From: JADKIH01 sp031417555
Lineage (GTDB): Bacteria; Bacteroidota; Bacteroidia; AKYH767-A; 2013-40CM-41-45
Assembly: GCA_031417555.1 (NCBI GenBank)
Contig: JANOVV010000072.1
Coordinates: 33,330-97,329, forward strand
Direction: 5' to 3'
Length of the DNA: 64,000 nt
Shown: piece after piece, positions 38,397 to 45,745 of the stretch
Position numbering within the stretch: the stretch's first letter is position 1
Layout: every line of letters begins with the position of its first letter
Made by a program: the position numbers and the translations under genes
The notes under the pieces: model-generated
Told to the model about the DNA's origin: nothing
Databases searched by the model: none
Seen by the model: the letters and a program-made list of their open reading frames with translations, nothing else

Positions 38397-38425
38397 TGCT
38401 TGATTATAAAAATAGATTACATTTC
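38397..38425 (+). promoter_or_regulatory. Possible promoter before the 197-residue hypothetical protein
   Basis: TTG at 38394-38396, then 21 bases, then TACATTTC at 38418-38425 resemble the TTG-N19-21-TAnnTTTG form with one mismatch in the -7 box. The next ATG is 17 bases downstream. The CAAGAA-GT-TTCTTG hairpin lies immediately upstream. Confidence 0.4.
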
Positions 38426-38442
38426 GGAAAATATATTAAATA

Positions 38443-39036
38443 ATGAAAATTAAATTATTAATCCTTAACCTGGCTATTAGTCAGGTTATTTTAGCCCAAA
38501 TATCTAATAACTCCGGAATTTATTTCGATGCTAAAGCATTTAGTAAAGAAATCTCTCTTTATAGAGGTAAATATTTTGTCCTGAATGACGTTTTGGGAAT
38601 TTCAGATTCTGTTATTGAATTTAATATTGATCCTCTAGCAGCTACAAGTTCCGGAGAAATAACTTCTTTAGTTTATAAATGCCCTCAAAAAAATAAAGAA
38701 GGTTTAATATTAGGTTTTTATGGGGATAGGTGGAATGATGCAGGGGTTATTTTCCAAGCTTATGCTTATAAAAACTTACCTAAAAAAACTGCATTAGAAA
38801 TACTGAACAAAATAGAAAATTTAATGGACGAGCATGCAGGTTATTTACGAACTGATTTAGATAATAACAATATTTATTTTCGATACGATGATATGACATT
38901 TTTAATTTATATGGCTACTTCCGGTGTATGTAGTATTAGAATTTTTTGGAATAGCTTTGATGCCGAATGGCAAAATATTGCATTTAAAAGAACAAAAAAA
39001 AGACTACTTAATAAATTAGAAGATACTGAAAAGTAA
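38443..39036 (+). CDS. Hypothetical secreted or periplasmic protein
   Basis: I do not recognise this 197-residue protein. It has a signal peptide (about 1-18, ending ILAQ). The body is a mixed alpha/beta domain with conserved-looking NKIENLMDEH and FRYDDMTFLIYM segments and a basic C-terminus. It follows the adhesin gene after 200 bp with its own possible promoter. An immune or export-related role cannot be supported. Confidence 0.65.
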   Translation: MKIKLLILNLAISQVILAQISNNSGIYFDAKAFSKEISLYRGKYFVLNDVLGISDSVIEFNIDPLAATSSGEITSLVYKCPQKNKEGLILGFYGDRWNDAGVIFQAYAYKNLPKKTALEILNKIENLMDEHAGYLRTDLDNNNIYFRYDDMTFLIYMATSGVCSIRIFWNSFDAEWQNIAFKRTKKRLLNKLEDTEK

Positions 39037-39073
39037 CCGGCTATGTATGATTTGCCATCCTGCACCTTTAAAC

Positions 39074-39087
39074 CGCAATTTGCAATT
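39074..39087. repeat. Short 7-bp repeat, GCAATTT x 2
   Basis: Two exact heptamers GCAATTT GCAATTT followed by GTTAATC in register. It is a short candidate member of the window's heptamer arrays, just after the 197-residue protein gene. Confidence 0.35.
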
Positions 39088-39218
39088 TGTTAATCAACGC
39101 TTATAATTTACATACCTGCAAATACTATCCATCTTCTTTTTATGAAAACTGAAGATTAAATTTTACTTCGTTCATCTTTCCGCATCTTCGTTCCAGGTTA
39201 TTAAAAAATTCACGACAG

Positions 39219-39584
39219 ATGCAAATCCAACTCATTCAAAAAAAGATTTATGAATTAAGGGGACAAAGGGTAATGTTGGATTTTGACCTTGCAGAGCTAT
39301 ACGCAGTTGAAACGCGGGCCTTGAACCAGGCTGTGAAACGAAACGCGGAACGGTTCCCTGAACGGTTTATGTTTCAACTTACCAGATAAGAATGGAAATC
39401 TTTGATATCACAAATTGTGATATCGAAGACTGGAAAGCGCGGAGGTACACAAAAACTTCCTTATGTATTTACTGAACATGGAGTGGCAATGCTTGCCAGT
39501 GTGTTGAGGAGTAAAAAAGCAATCAAGATAAATATAGCAATTGTTGATTCTCTTAACCCACAAGTACCGCCAGCTGGCGGTTGA
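39219..39584 (+). pseudogene. ORF6N (KilA-N-like) domain gene, disrupted by an in-frame stop and truncated
   Basis: ORF6N proteins are DNA-binding proteins of phage and mobile-element origin. The frame starts at ATG 39219 (MQIQLIQKKIYELRGQRVML, then ELYAVETRALNQAVKRNAER) and reads FMFQLTR. It meets TAA at 39387, then continues in the same frame with EWKSLISQIVISKTGKRGGT, TEHGVAMLASVLRSKKAIK and INIAIVDSL. One nonsense codon (TAA, where GAA or AAA fits) splits an otherwise coherent domain. The 3' end runs into the palindromic element at 39553, so the C-terminal part is missing. Translation of the second half from an internal start is possible but not supported. Confidence 0.88.
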
Positions 39585-39719
39585 CGTAGTTTTGCTTCAG
39601 ATGGTGCCGTCCAATTGACGCCAATGAAGGGTCAAAATATTTTACACCTTTAGTTCGGCGTCAATTGGACGGCACACAAACACCGCCGAAATTGTCATCC
39701 AGCGGAACTTGTGGGTTAA
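39553..39719. mobile_element. 167-bp nested inverted-repeat element (MITE-like), no transposase
   Basis: The outer arms TTAACCCACAAGTACCGC (39553-39570) and 39702-39719 are inverted with one mismatch in 18. An inner perfect 19-bp inverted repeat occupies 39604-39622 and 39657-39675. A 16-bp perfect palindrome ACCGCCAGCTGGCGGT lies at 39666-39681 of the arm, at 39566-39581. Both ends carry TTAA, compatible with a TTAA target duplication but also simply palindromic. It interrupts the first ORF6N remnant. Such a size and structure fit a non-autonomous element moved by a transposase elsewhere. Confidence 0.65.
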
Positions 39720-39858
39720 ATGCTCAGACAACTTGCTTAAAATTATCATTTCGTTTTGTAAATACTATCAATCTTCTATTGATGAAAGCTATTAATTAAG
39801 TTAAACTTCATTCATCATTTCGCAGCTACTTTAATGTTTATTAAAAAATTAACGACAG

Positions 39859-39960
39859 ATGCAATTAAGACTCATTCAGAAAAAGTTATATGAATTAAGA
39901 AGACAAAAAGTGATGCTGGATTTTAATCTTGCAGAGCTTTACTAAGTTGAGGGAATGATT
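39859..39960 (+). pseudogene. Second decayed ORF6N copy (5' fragment)
   Basis: ATG at 39859 opens MQLRLIQKKLYELRRQKVML followed by DFNLAELY, then TAA at 39943 where the first copy has a codon for Ala. It continues briefly as VEG and dissolves. The 60 or more bases upstream (AAATACTATC, TTCTATTGATGAAA, TTCATTCATC) also match the upstream region of the first copy at reduced identity. The two are therefore an old tandem duplication that includes the leader region. Confidence 0.8.
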
Positions 39961-40120
39961 TTAATAAAGCCGCAATACGTACTTTTACTCTTTAAAGAAT
40001 AAAGTATTGATTAATATTATTTACTTTTCAAGATAATATATTTTGTCATGACTAAAGTTTTAACCATTTTTGATTTTTCATCAATAAAACGTTTTTTTTA
40101 ATTGATAAATTATAATTCAC
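39961..40120. other. Intergenic stretch before the S4 gene
   Basis: I see no supported gene in this AT-rich tail of the ORF6N remnant region. Confidence 0.4.
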
Positions 40121-40132
40121 GTGGAAAACCGA

Positions 40133-40507
40133 ATGCGAATTGATAAATGGCTTTGGGCTGTAAGGCAATACAAAACCCGGACTCTGGCGACGGAAGCCTG
40201 TGAAAAAGGCAGAATTCTGATCAATGAACAGACAGTTAAACCATCACGATTAATAAATGAAGGAGATGAAATCAACATTAAACGAACCGGCTTAACACGT
40301 ACTTTGAAAGTTTTGAAACTTTCCATGAATCGTCTTAATGCAAAACTGGTCCCGGAATATTATACAGATTTGACTCCTCTTGATCAAATTGAAGCTTATA
40401 AAGCCAGGCTTACGAAAATCACAATTTACAGGGATCCCGGAACAGGAAGACCAACTAAGCGAGACAGGCGCACATTGGATGATTTTTTCAATGTTTCAGA
40501 CGAATAA
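40133..40507 (+). CDS. S4-domain RNA-binding protein (Hsp15-like)
   Basis: The protein is about 125 residues. The S4 fold is at the N-terminus: MRIDKWLWAVRQYKTRTLA, then EKGRILINEQTVKPSRLINE, as in the heat-shock Hsp15 (HslR) family that recycles stalled 50S subunits. The C-terminal half is short and basic, with GTGRPTKRDRRTLDDFF. ATG 40133 is preferred because the conserved S4 start is at RIDKWLW. GTG at 40121 would add four residues and is also possible. Hsp15-specific function is inferred from the family only. Confidence 0.88.
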   Translation: MRIDKWLWAVRQYKTRTLATEACEKGRILINEQTVKPSRLINEGDEINIKRTGLTRTLKVLKLSMNRLNAKLVPEYYTDLTPLDQIEAYKARLTKITIYRDPGTGRPTKRDRRTLDDFFNVSDE

Positions 40508-40643
40508 ATCGTTGTATATTACTCAATGAATTTCCTTTTATTCCGTTTCTCCTTTTGTTTTTGTTTATAAAATCAGATAATTGCGGGTATTCCGCTAGAG
40601 AGAAAATTATATTTTTACAAAGTAAATAATTCAATCATTCCCA

Positions 40644-41498
40644 ATGAAAAATGTTAAATCAATTGAAGAATTAAGAAAAATAGCTTCACAAGTTCGACGC
40701 GATATTATAAGACAGGTAAATATGTCAAACTCAGGACACCCCGGAGGATCATTAGGTTGTGCCGATTTTATGGTCGCTTTGTATTTTTATCAGATGTCAT
40801 ATTCTGCTGCTAATTTCGAAATGGATGGGAAACATGAAGATGTTTTTTTTCTTAGCAATGGACATATTTCTCCATTGTGGTATAGCGTCTTGGCACGAGC
40901 AGGATTTTTCAATCCTAACGAATTAAAAACCTTTAGAAAAATAAATTCCAGACTTCAAGGTCATCCGGCTACACATGAAGGTCTTCCCGGTATTCGTATT
41001 GCCAGTGGTTCGTTAGGGCAAGGACTTAGCGTAGCAATTGGTGCATCCAGGGCAAAGAAGCTTAACAATGACTCACACTTAGTTTATTGCTTGTGCGGAG
41101 ATGGTGAAATGGAAGAAGGACAAATTTGGGAAGCAATAATGTATGCAGGAGCAAAAAATGTTGATAATATTATTGCTACTATCGATGTGAATAATCAGCA
41201 AATCGATGGACCGGTTGATCAGATAATGCCCTATGGAAATCTTCGTCCGAAATTTGAAAGCTTTGCATGGCAGGTTATTGAAACGGATGGAAATAAAATG
41301 GAAGAACTTGTGGAGACATTGGAAAAAGCAAAAGCAATGACCGGTAAAGGAAAACCTGTTGTGATTTTAATGAAAACTGAAATGGGCCAAGGTGTCGATT
41401 TTATGATGGGGTCACATAAATGGCATGGAATTGCACCTAATGAAGAACAAACAGCCTCTGCTCTATCTCAATTGGAAGAAACTCTGGGAGATTTCTAA
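40644..41498 (+). CDS. Transketolase, N-terminal (TPP-binding) subunit
   Basis: Transketolase moves two-carbon units in the pentose phosphate pathway. This 284-residue half holds the thiamin diphosphate site: MSNSGHPGGSLG near residue 30 and CGDGEMEEGQIWEA (residues 151-164) followed by IDVNNQQIDG. It has the usual length for split enzymes. The C-terminal half is encoded separately at 42926-43900, after a VWA gene. Both halves are needed for one active site, so expression must stay balanced. Confidence 0.94.
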   Translation: MKNVKSIEELRKIASQVRRDIIRQVNMSNSGHPGGSLGCADFMVALYFYQMSYSAANFEMDGKHEDVFFLSNGHISPLWYSVLARAGFFNPNELKTFRKINSRLQGHPATHEGLPGIRIASGSLGQGLSVAIGASRAKKLNNDSHLVYCLCGDGEMEEGQIWEAIMYAGAKNVDNIIATIDVNNQQIDGPVDQIMPYGNLRPKFESFAWQVIETDGNKMEELVETLEKAKAMTGKGKPVVILMKTEMGQGVDFMMGSHKWHGIAPNEEQTASALSQLEETLGDF

Positions 41499-41544
41499 AC
41501 TAAACTTACAAATAATAAAACTTCTTTATTACAAAATAAAATTT

Positions 41545-42915
41545 ATGCGCTTATTAATTGTAATTGTTTTATTTATTTTAACAGTTCAATCAGCTACTGC
41601 ACAAAAGAAAAAAAAAGAAGCTCCTCAATTAACGCGAATTGAATTTTTATTCGATGCATCTCAAAGTATGTATGCTCAGTGGCAAAGCGGTGCCAAAATA
41701 GATGTCGCTAAAAAACTGATGTTACAGTTACTGGATAGTCTGCGATACGTTGGTAATATCGAAATTGCTCTTCGAGTGTATGGACATTTAAAACAATATC
41801 CTCCACAGGATTGTGACGATAGCCGATTAGAAGTTCCATTTTCCAGGGGAAACATACCACAAATCATGAATGTTCTGCAAAAAATTATTCCCAAAGGAAC
41901 AACACCTATTGCACGATCTCTTGAACTTTGCGGAAATGATTTTCCTCAGGATCCATCCCGAAACATTATCATATTAATAACAGATGGTATTGAAGAATGT
42001 GGTGGTGATCCCTGCGCAATTTCACAAATGCTTCAGAAAAAAGGAATTTTTTTAAAACCATTTGTTATCGGACTCGGTTTAGATATATCTCTGAAAAAAA
42101 CTTTTGAATGTGTTGGAAGATATTTTGATGCGACCAATGAAAGCATGTTTAAAGAAGCTTTGAACATTGTTATTTCACAGGCTTTGAATAATACAACTAT
42201 GCAGGTAAATCTTCTGGATGAAAATCAAAGACCTACAGAAACAAATGTAAACATGACATTTTATGACAGGTTTACGGGACAGATAAAATACAATTTCATT
42301 CATACATTAAATTCAAAAGGAAATCCGGATACATTAGTTATTGATCCGTTACCGATTTTTAAAATTGTCGTTTATACTATTCCTCCTGTTTCCTTGGATT
42401 CGATAATATTGACAGCCGGAAAACACACAATTGTTGGAATTGATGCACCGCAAGGAGATCTGATTTTGAAATTCGACGGGCCGGTTGAATTTAAAAAAGT
42501 ACAAGCAATTATTCGTCAGCACAATCAAACAAAAACATTAAATGTTCAGGATTTCAATGAGGAAGAAAAATATCTAATCGGAAAATATGATATTGAAATA
42601 CTGACAACACCTCGTATAAACCTCGAAAATGTTGATATTGCACAAAGTAAAACAACAACGTTGAGAGTGCCCAGACCCGGAATTGTAACACTTGTTTCAA
42701 ACAATCAGGGTTATGGAAGTATTTATACAGAAGATTTTGATAAACTTACTTGGGTCTATAATATGGATGACAACCTAACTAAAGAAACCATTGTTCTTCA
42801 ACCCGGAAGATATAAAGTAGTATTTCGTCCGAAAAATTCGAAAGAAACCATTTATACCATAGAAAAAGATTTTTCCGTCGTCTCCGGTGAATCTAGTATT
42901 GTAATATTAAATTGA
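41545..42915 (+). CDS. VWA-domain periplasmic or secreted protein between the transketolase halves
   Basis: This 456-residue protein starts with a signal peptide (MRLLIVIVLFILTVQSATAQ). The von Willebrand factor A domain has the MIDAS motif intact: FLFDASQSM (Asp37, Ser39, Ser41), KGTTPIARSLE for the Thr, and LITDGIEECGG for the second Asp. About 200 residues of beta-rich sequence follow (Ig-like or carboxypeptidase-regulatory-like). An earlier start at 41425 would overlap the tkt gene end and place the signal peptide internally, so ATG 41545 is chosen. Such proteins bind metals and partners; this one's partner is unknown. No transketolase-related function is apparent. Confidence 0.88.
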   Translation: MRLLIVIVLFILTVQSATAQKKKKEAPQLTRIEFLFDASQSMYAQWQSGAKIDVAKKLMLQLLDSLRYVGNIEIALRVYGHLKQYPPQDCDDSRLEVPFSRGNIPQIMNVLQKIIPKGTTPIARSLELCGNDFPQDPSRNIIILITDGIEECGGDPCAISQMLQKKGIFLKPFVIGLGLDISLKKTFECVGRYFDATNESMFKEALNIVISQALNNTTMQVNLLDENQRPTETNVNMTFYDRFTGQIKYNFIHTLNSKGNPDTLVIDPLPIFKIVVYTIPPVSLDSIILTAGKHTIVGIDAPQGDLILKFDGPVEFKKVQAIIRQHNQTKTLNVQDFNEEEKYLIGKYDIEILTTPRINLENVDIAQSKTTTLRVPRPGIVTLVSNNQGYGSIYTEDFDKLTWVYNMDDNLTKETIVLQPGRYKVVFRPKNSKETIYTIEKDFSVVSGESSIVILN

Positions 42916-42925
42916 AAAGAATCCC

Positions 42926-43900
42926 ATGAAAAAATTTACCTATTCAGATAAGAAAGATACCCGTTCCGGATTTGGAGCCGGTTTGGTTGAACTTGGAAGA
43001 AGAAATCCAAATGTAATAGCATTATGTGCCGATCTCACCGGTTCATTAAAAATGGATGCTTTTGAAAAAGAATTCCCAACGAGATTTTTTCAGATTGGAA
43101 TTGCAGAAGCTAATATGATGGGAATAGCTGCTGGACTTACTATAGGCGGGAAAATTCCTTTTACCGGAACATTTGCTAATTTTTCTACGGGTCGGGTTTA
43201 CGATCAGATCAGACAAAGTATTGCATACTCCGACAAGAATGTAAAAATATGCGCTTCACATGCCGGTATTACCCTTGGCGAGGATGGAGCAACACATCAG
43301 ATTCTGGAAGATATCGGTATGATGAGAATGCTACCAGGTATGGTCGTCATCAATACATGCGATTATAACCAAACGAAAGCAGCAACTCTGGCTATTGCCG
43401 AATACATCGGCCCGGTTTACCTCCGTTTCGGCAGACCTGTTGTTCCGAATTTTACCCCTGCTGATCAAAAATTTGAAATAGGAAAAGCATTGCTCCTCAA
43501 TGAAGGTACTGATGTAAGTATTTTTGCAACCGGCCATCTTGTTTGGAAAGCATTAGAAGCTTGCGAAATTCTTTCAGAAAAAGGAATCAATGCAGAGATA
43601 ATAAACATTCATACTATTAAACCTTTGGATAAAGAAGCTGTCCTAAAATCCGTAAGAAAAACAGGATGTGCAGTTACTGCCGAAGAACACCAGATAAACG
43701 GAGGATTAGGTGATGCAATTGCACATGTTCTTTCTAATAGTTTTCCTTCACCTCTTGAATTTGTTGGCGTAATGGATGTTTTCGGAGAAAGTGGTATACC
43801 GGAATTGTTAATGAAAAAATACGGTTTGGAAGCTGATAATATTGTTGCCGCCGCCGAAAAAGCAATTAGCAGGAAAAAACAAGAGTTAACGCATTTATAA
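42926..43900 (+). CDS. Transketolase, C-terminal (pyrimidine-binding) subunit
   Basis: The second half of the split transketolase, 324 residues. It carries the TPP-pyrimidine domain (GIAEANMMGIAAGLTIGGKI, then SHAGITLGEDGATHQ) and the C-terminal domain (TGHLVWKALEACEILSEKG, AEEHQINGGLGDAIAHV). The key histidine in SHAGITLGEDG is present. It starts ten bases after the VWA gene stop, so the three genes are likely one transcript. Its own last codons precede a heptamer array and the sigma gene. Confidence 0.94.
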   Translation: MKKFTYSDKKDTRSGFGAGLVELGRRNPNVIALCADLTGSLKMDAFEKEFPTRFFQIGIAEANMMGIAAGLTIGGKIPFTGTFANFSTGRVYDQIRQSIAYSDKNVKICASHAGITLGEDGATHQILEDIGMMRMLPGMVVINTCDYNQTKAATLAIAEYIGPVYLRFGRPVVPNFTPADQKFEIGKALLLNEGTDVSIFATGHLVWKALEACEILSEKGINAEIINIHTIKPLDKEAVLKSVRKTGCAVTAEEHQINGGLGDAIAHVLSNSFPSPLEFVGVMDVFGESGIPELLMKKYGLEADNIVAAAEKAISRKKQELTHL

Positions 43901-43910
43901 AAAAAGAGAG

Positions 43911-43935
43911 TCAAGATTCAAGATTGACAAGATTG
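43911..43935. repeat. 7-bp-period array with hairpin between tkt and the ECF sigma gene
   Basis: TCAAGAT TCAAGAT, then TGACAAGATTG, in 7-bp register. The adjoining CAAGA-TTG-TCTTG is a small perfect hairpin. C-runs (CCCCCC-AG-CCCCCC) follow directly before the sigma GTG. Confidence 0.6.
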
Positions 43936-43960
43936 TCTTGCTTCTACCCCCCAGCCCCCC

Positions 43961-44545
43961 GTGCCGCAAACAGCCACAGAGATTACTTCCGGGAAAACAC
44001 CTGAATATAGCGACAAAGAACTTTTTGAAAAATTTCTTGATGAAAAAACTCGTCATTACGCTTTTAATCTTTTAGTAAATCAATTTCAGCAAAGACTTTA
44101 TTGGCATATTAGACGTATTCTTTTGGATCATGATGATACAAATGATGTAATACAAAATGTTTTCATCAAAGTATGGAAAAACTTCGAAAATTTTCGCCAG
44201 GATTCTCAACTATATACATGGCTTTATCGAATTGCTACCAATGAATCGTTAACTTTTCTTAAACAAAAAAAACGTCGTGCCTTTGTTTCCTTTAGTGATG
44301 TTGAATACGAAATGGCAGATTCGCTAAATAATGATCCGCTTTTTACCGGCGATAAAATTCAATTGAAATTACAACAAGCTATTCTTAAACTTCCACCGCA
44401 ACAAAGAATTGTATTTAATATGAAATATTTTGATGCGATGAAATATGAAGAAATTTCAGAAATTCTTGGAGTAACAGTAGGTGCACTTAAAGCAACTTAC
44501 CATCATGCGGTAAAAAAAATCAGTAAATATGTTTCTGAGATTTAA
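43961..44545 (+). CDS. ECF-type RNA polymerase sigma factor
   Basis: This 194-residue sigma-70 has region 2 (HIRRILLDHDDTNDVIQNVF, then FIKVWKNFENF and TWLYRIATNESL) and region 4 (LPPQQRIVFNMKYFDAMKYE, then EISEILGVTVGALKATYHHA). There is no extended anti-sigma fusion. The only in-frame start after the upstream stop is GTG at 43961, directly after a C-rich run, so the precise N-terminus is uncertain. The next two genes encode a membrane protein and a small periplasmic protein, a typical ECF/anti-sigma arrangement. Stimulus is unknown. Confidence 0.93.
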   Translation: MPQTATEITSGKTPEYSDKELFEKFLDEKTRHYAFNLLVNQFQQRLYWHIRRILLDHDDTNDVIQNVFIKVWKNFENFRQDSQLYTWLYRIATNESLTFLKQKKRRAFVSFSDVEYEMADSLNNDPLFTGDKIQLKLQQAILKLPPQQRIVFNMKYFDAMKYEEISEILGVTVGALKATYHHAVKKISKYVSEI

Positions 44546-44580
44546 ACTAATGGCTTTGATCGGCATCATAGAGAAGACAA

Positions 44581-45111
44581 ATGAAAAAAGATATAAATAA
44601 AGAGGAAGAAAAGCTAAGAAAAGCATTAAAAGGGAATGATTCTTTTAATGTTCCTCCCGCTTATTTCGAGGAATTGCCCGGTAAAATAATGGATCAGATA
44701 AATACATTGCCTGATTTTAGCAAAAATGCTCAAATAAATCCATTCACTGTTCCTGATGGCTATTTCGAAAATCTTCCAGCTATTGTTTCTGAAAATATTT
44801 TAAATCAAAAATCAAAACTTGAATTATGGCTTTCCTCTATTCAACGACCACGAATTGCCATACCAATAGCTTTTGCTACCATAATTCTTCTTGCCGGATT
44901 ATTTTTTTATAAGCAAAGTTCTATTTCAAACGTGCGTGTGCAAGAACTAACCGCAGAAGACCTTTCAAATTCAAACTTTATTCAATCTATTGATGAGGAT
45001 TTTTTTGTGGATGTCTTAGCTAACCAATCAACTGACAATTCAGATGAAAGTATAGAACAATACTTAATTGATAATAATATAGAAATAATACAAATAGAAA
45101 ATAAATTATAA
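44581..45111 (+). CDS. Putative anti-sigma-like membrane protein
   Basis: This 176-residue protein has a cytosolic N-terminus with a twice-repeated short motif, FNVPPAYFEELPGKI and FTVPDGYFENLPAIV, then one membrane helix (about 98-115) and an acidic periplasmic tail. It lies 35 bases after the ECF sigma gene and four bases before a Spy-like gene. A sigma-binding role is inferred from position and topology. It does not show a recognisable zinc anti-sigma motif. Confidence 0.7.
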   Translation: MKKDINKEEEKLRKALKGNDSFNVPPAYFEELPGKIMDQINTLPDFSKNAQINPFTVPDGYFENLPAIVSENILNQKSKLELWLSSIQRPRIAIPIAFATIILLAGLFFYKQSSISNVRVQELTAEDLSNSNFIQSIDEDFFVDVLANQSTDNSDESIEQYLIDNNIEIIQIENKL

Positions 45112-45115
45112 TAAA

Positions 45116-45583
45116 ATGAAAAAAATATTTTTACTTACTTTCCTTTTTTTCACCACTGCAATTATTGCACAAGAAAGACGTCCTGCAAAAGAACGAGTTG
45201 ATGCAATGAAAATCGGTTTTCTTACTGAAAGACTTAATCTGACATCAGAAGAAGCAAAAACTTTTTGGCCTGTTTACAATATGTATTCAGACGAATTAGA
45301 GAAACTTCGCAAAAGTCGACGCGAAAATATTATCAACACTAAAGAAAACCTGGATGAATTAAGTGATGCTGAACTCGAAAAAAATGTTGACAATGAAATC
45401 ATTTTCCGTCAAAATGAATTAGAGATTATTAAAAAATATCATCCTCAATTTAAAAAGATATTGCCCATCAAGAAAGTTGCTAAACTTTATAAATCTGAAG
45501 ATGATTTTAAAAGAAGATTGCTGGAGATGATTCAGGGTCGAAAGGAAGATCGAAGACAGGGCTTACCACCACAAATGCACTAA
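45116..45583 (+). CDS. Small periplasmic Spy/CpxP-like helical protein
   Basis: The 155-residue protein has a signal peptide (1-20, IIAQERR) and then a mostly helical, highly charged body (KIGFLTERLNLTSEEAKTFW, then PVYNMYSDELEKLRKSRREN). This matches small sensor-like helical periplasmic proteins next to Bacteroidota ECF sigma factors, similar in shape to Spy/CpxP. The C-terminal half (FKKILPIKKVAKLYKSEDDF) is basic. It may act as a chaperone or stress sensor for the pathway; this is inference. A strong terminator follows the stop codon directly. Confidence 0.78.
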   Translation: MKKIFLLTFLFFTTAIIAQERRPAKERVDAMKIGFLTERLNLTSEEAKTFWPVYNMYSDELEKLRKSRRENIINTKENLDELSDAELEKNVDNEIIFRQNELEIIKKYHPQFKKILPIKKVAKLYKSEDDFKRRLLEMIQGRKEDRRQGLPPQMH

Positions 45584-45617
45584 CAAAAAAGGCTTCATAA
45601 AAATGAAGCCTTTTTTG
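45584..45617 (+). terminator. Strong rho-independent terminator of the sigma operon
   Basis: CAAAAAAGGCTTCAT, an AAAA loop, then ATGAAGCCTTTTTTG form a perfect 15-bp stem with T tract, starting just after the Spy-like stop. It is symmetrical and would also serve the converging cysteine desulfurase transcript. Confidence 0.92.
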
Positions 45618-45745
45618 TTTTGAAAATTTAAAATCTGAGTTTTGTATAAAAACACCATCGAAAACTCTAATATTAATAACTTCTCTTACCAATCATTCTA
45701 ATCATATTGGAATGCTAATTAAATATCAATTACAAAAATCCCGCT

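Noticed and set aside
38386..38399. CAAGAA-GT-TTCTTG hairpin as a terminator after the adhesin
   Set aside because: Six-bp stem with a two-base loop and no T tract.
39553..39719. Complete insertion sequence
   Set aside because: No transposase frame fits within 167 bp; treated as a MITE-like or palindromic element.
41425..41544. Longer start for the VWA gene
   Set aside because: It overlaps the transketolase frame and puts the signal peptide at residue 41.
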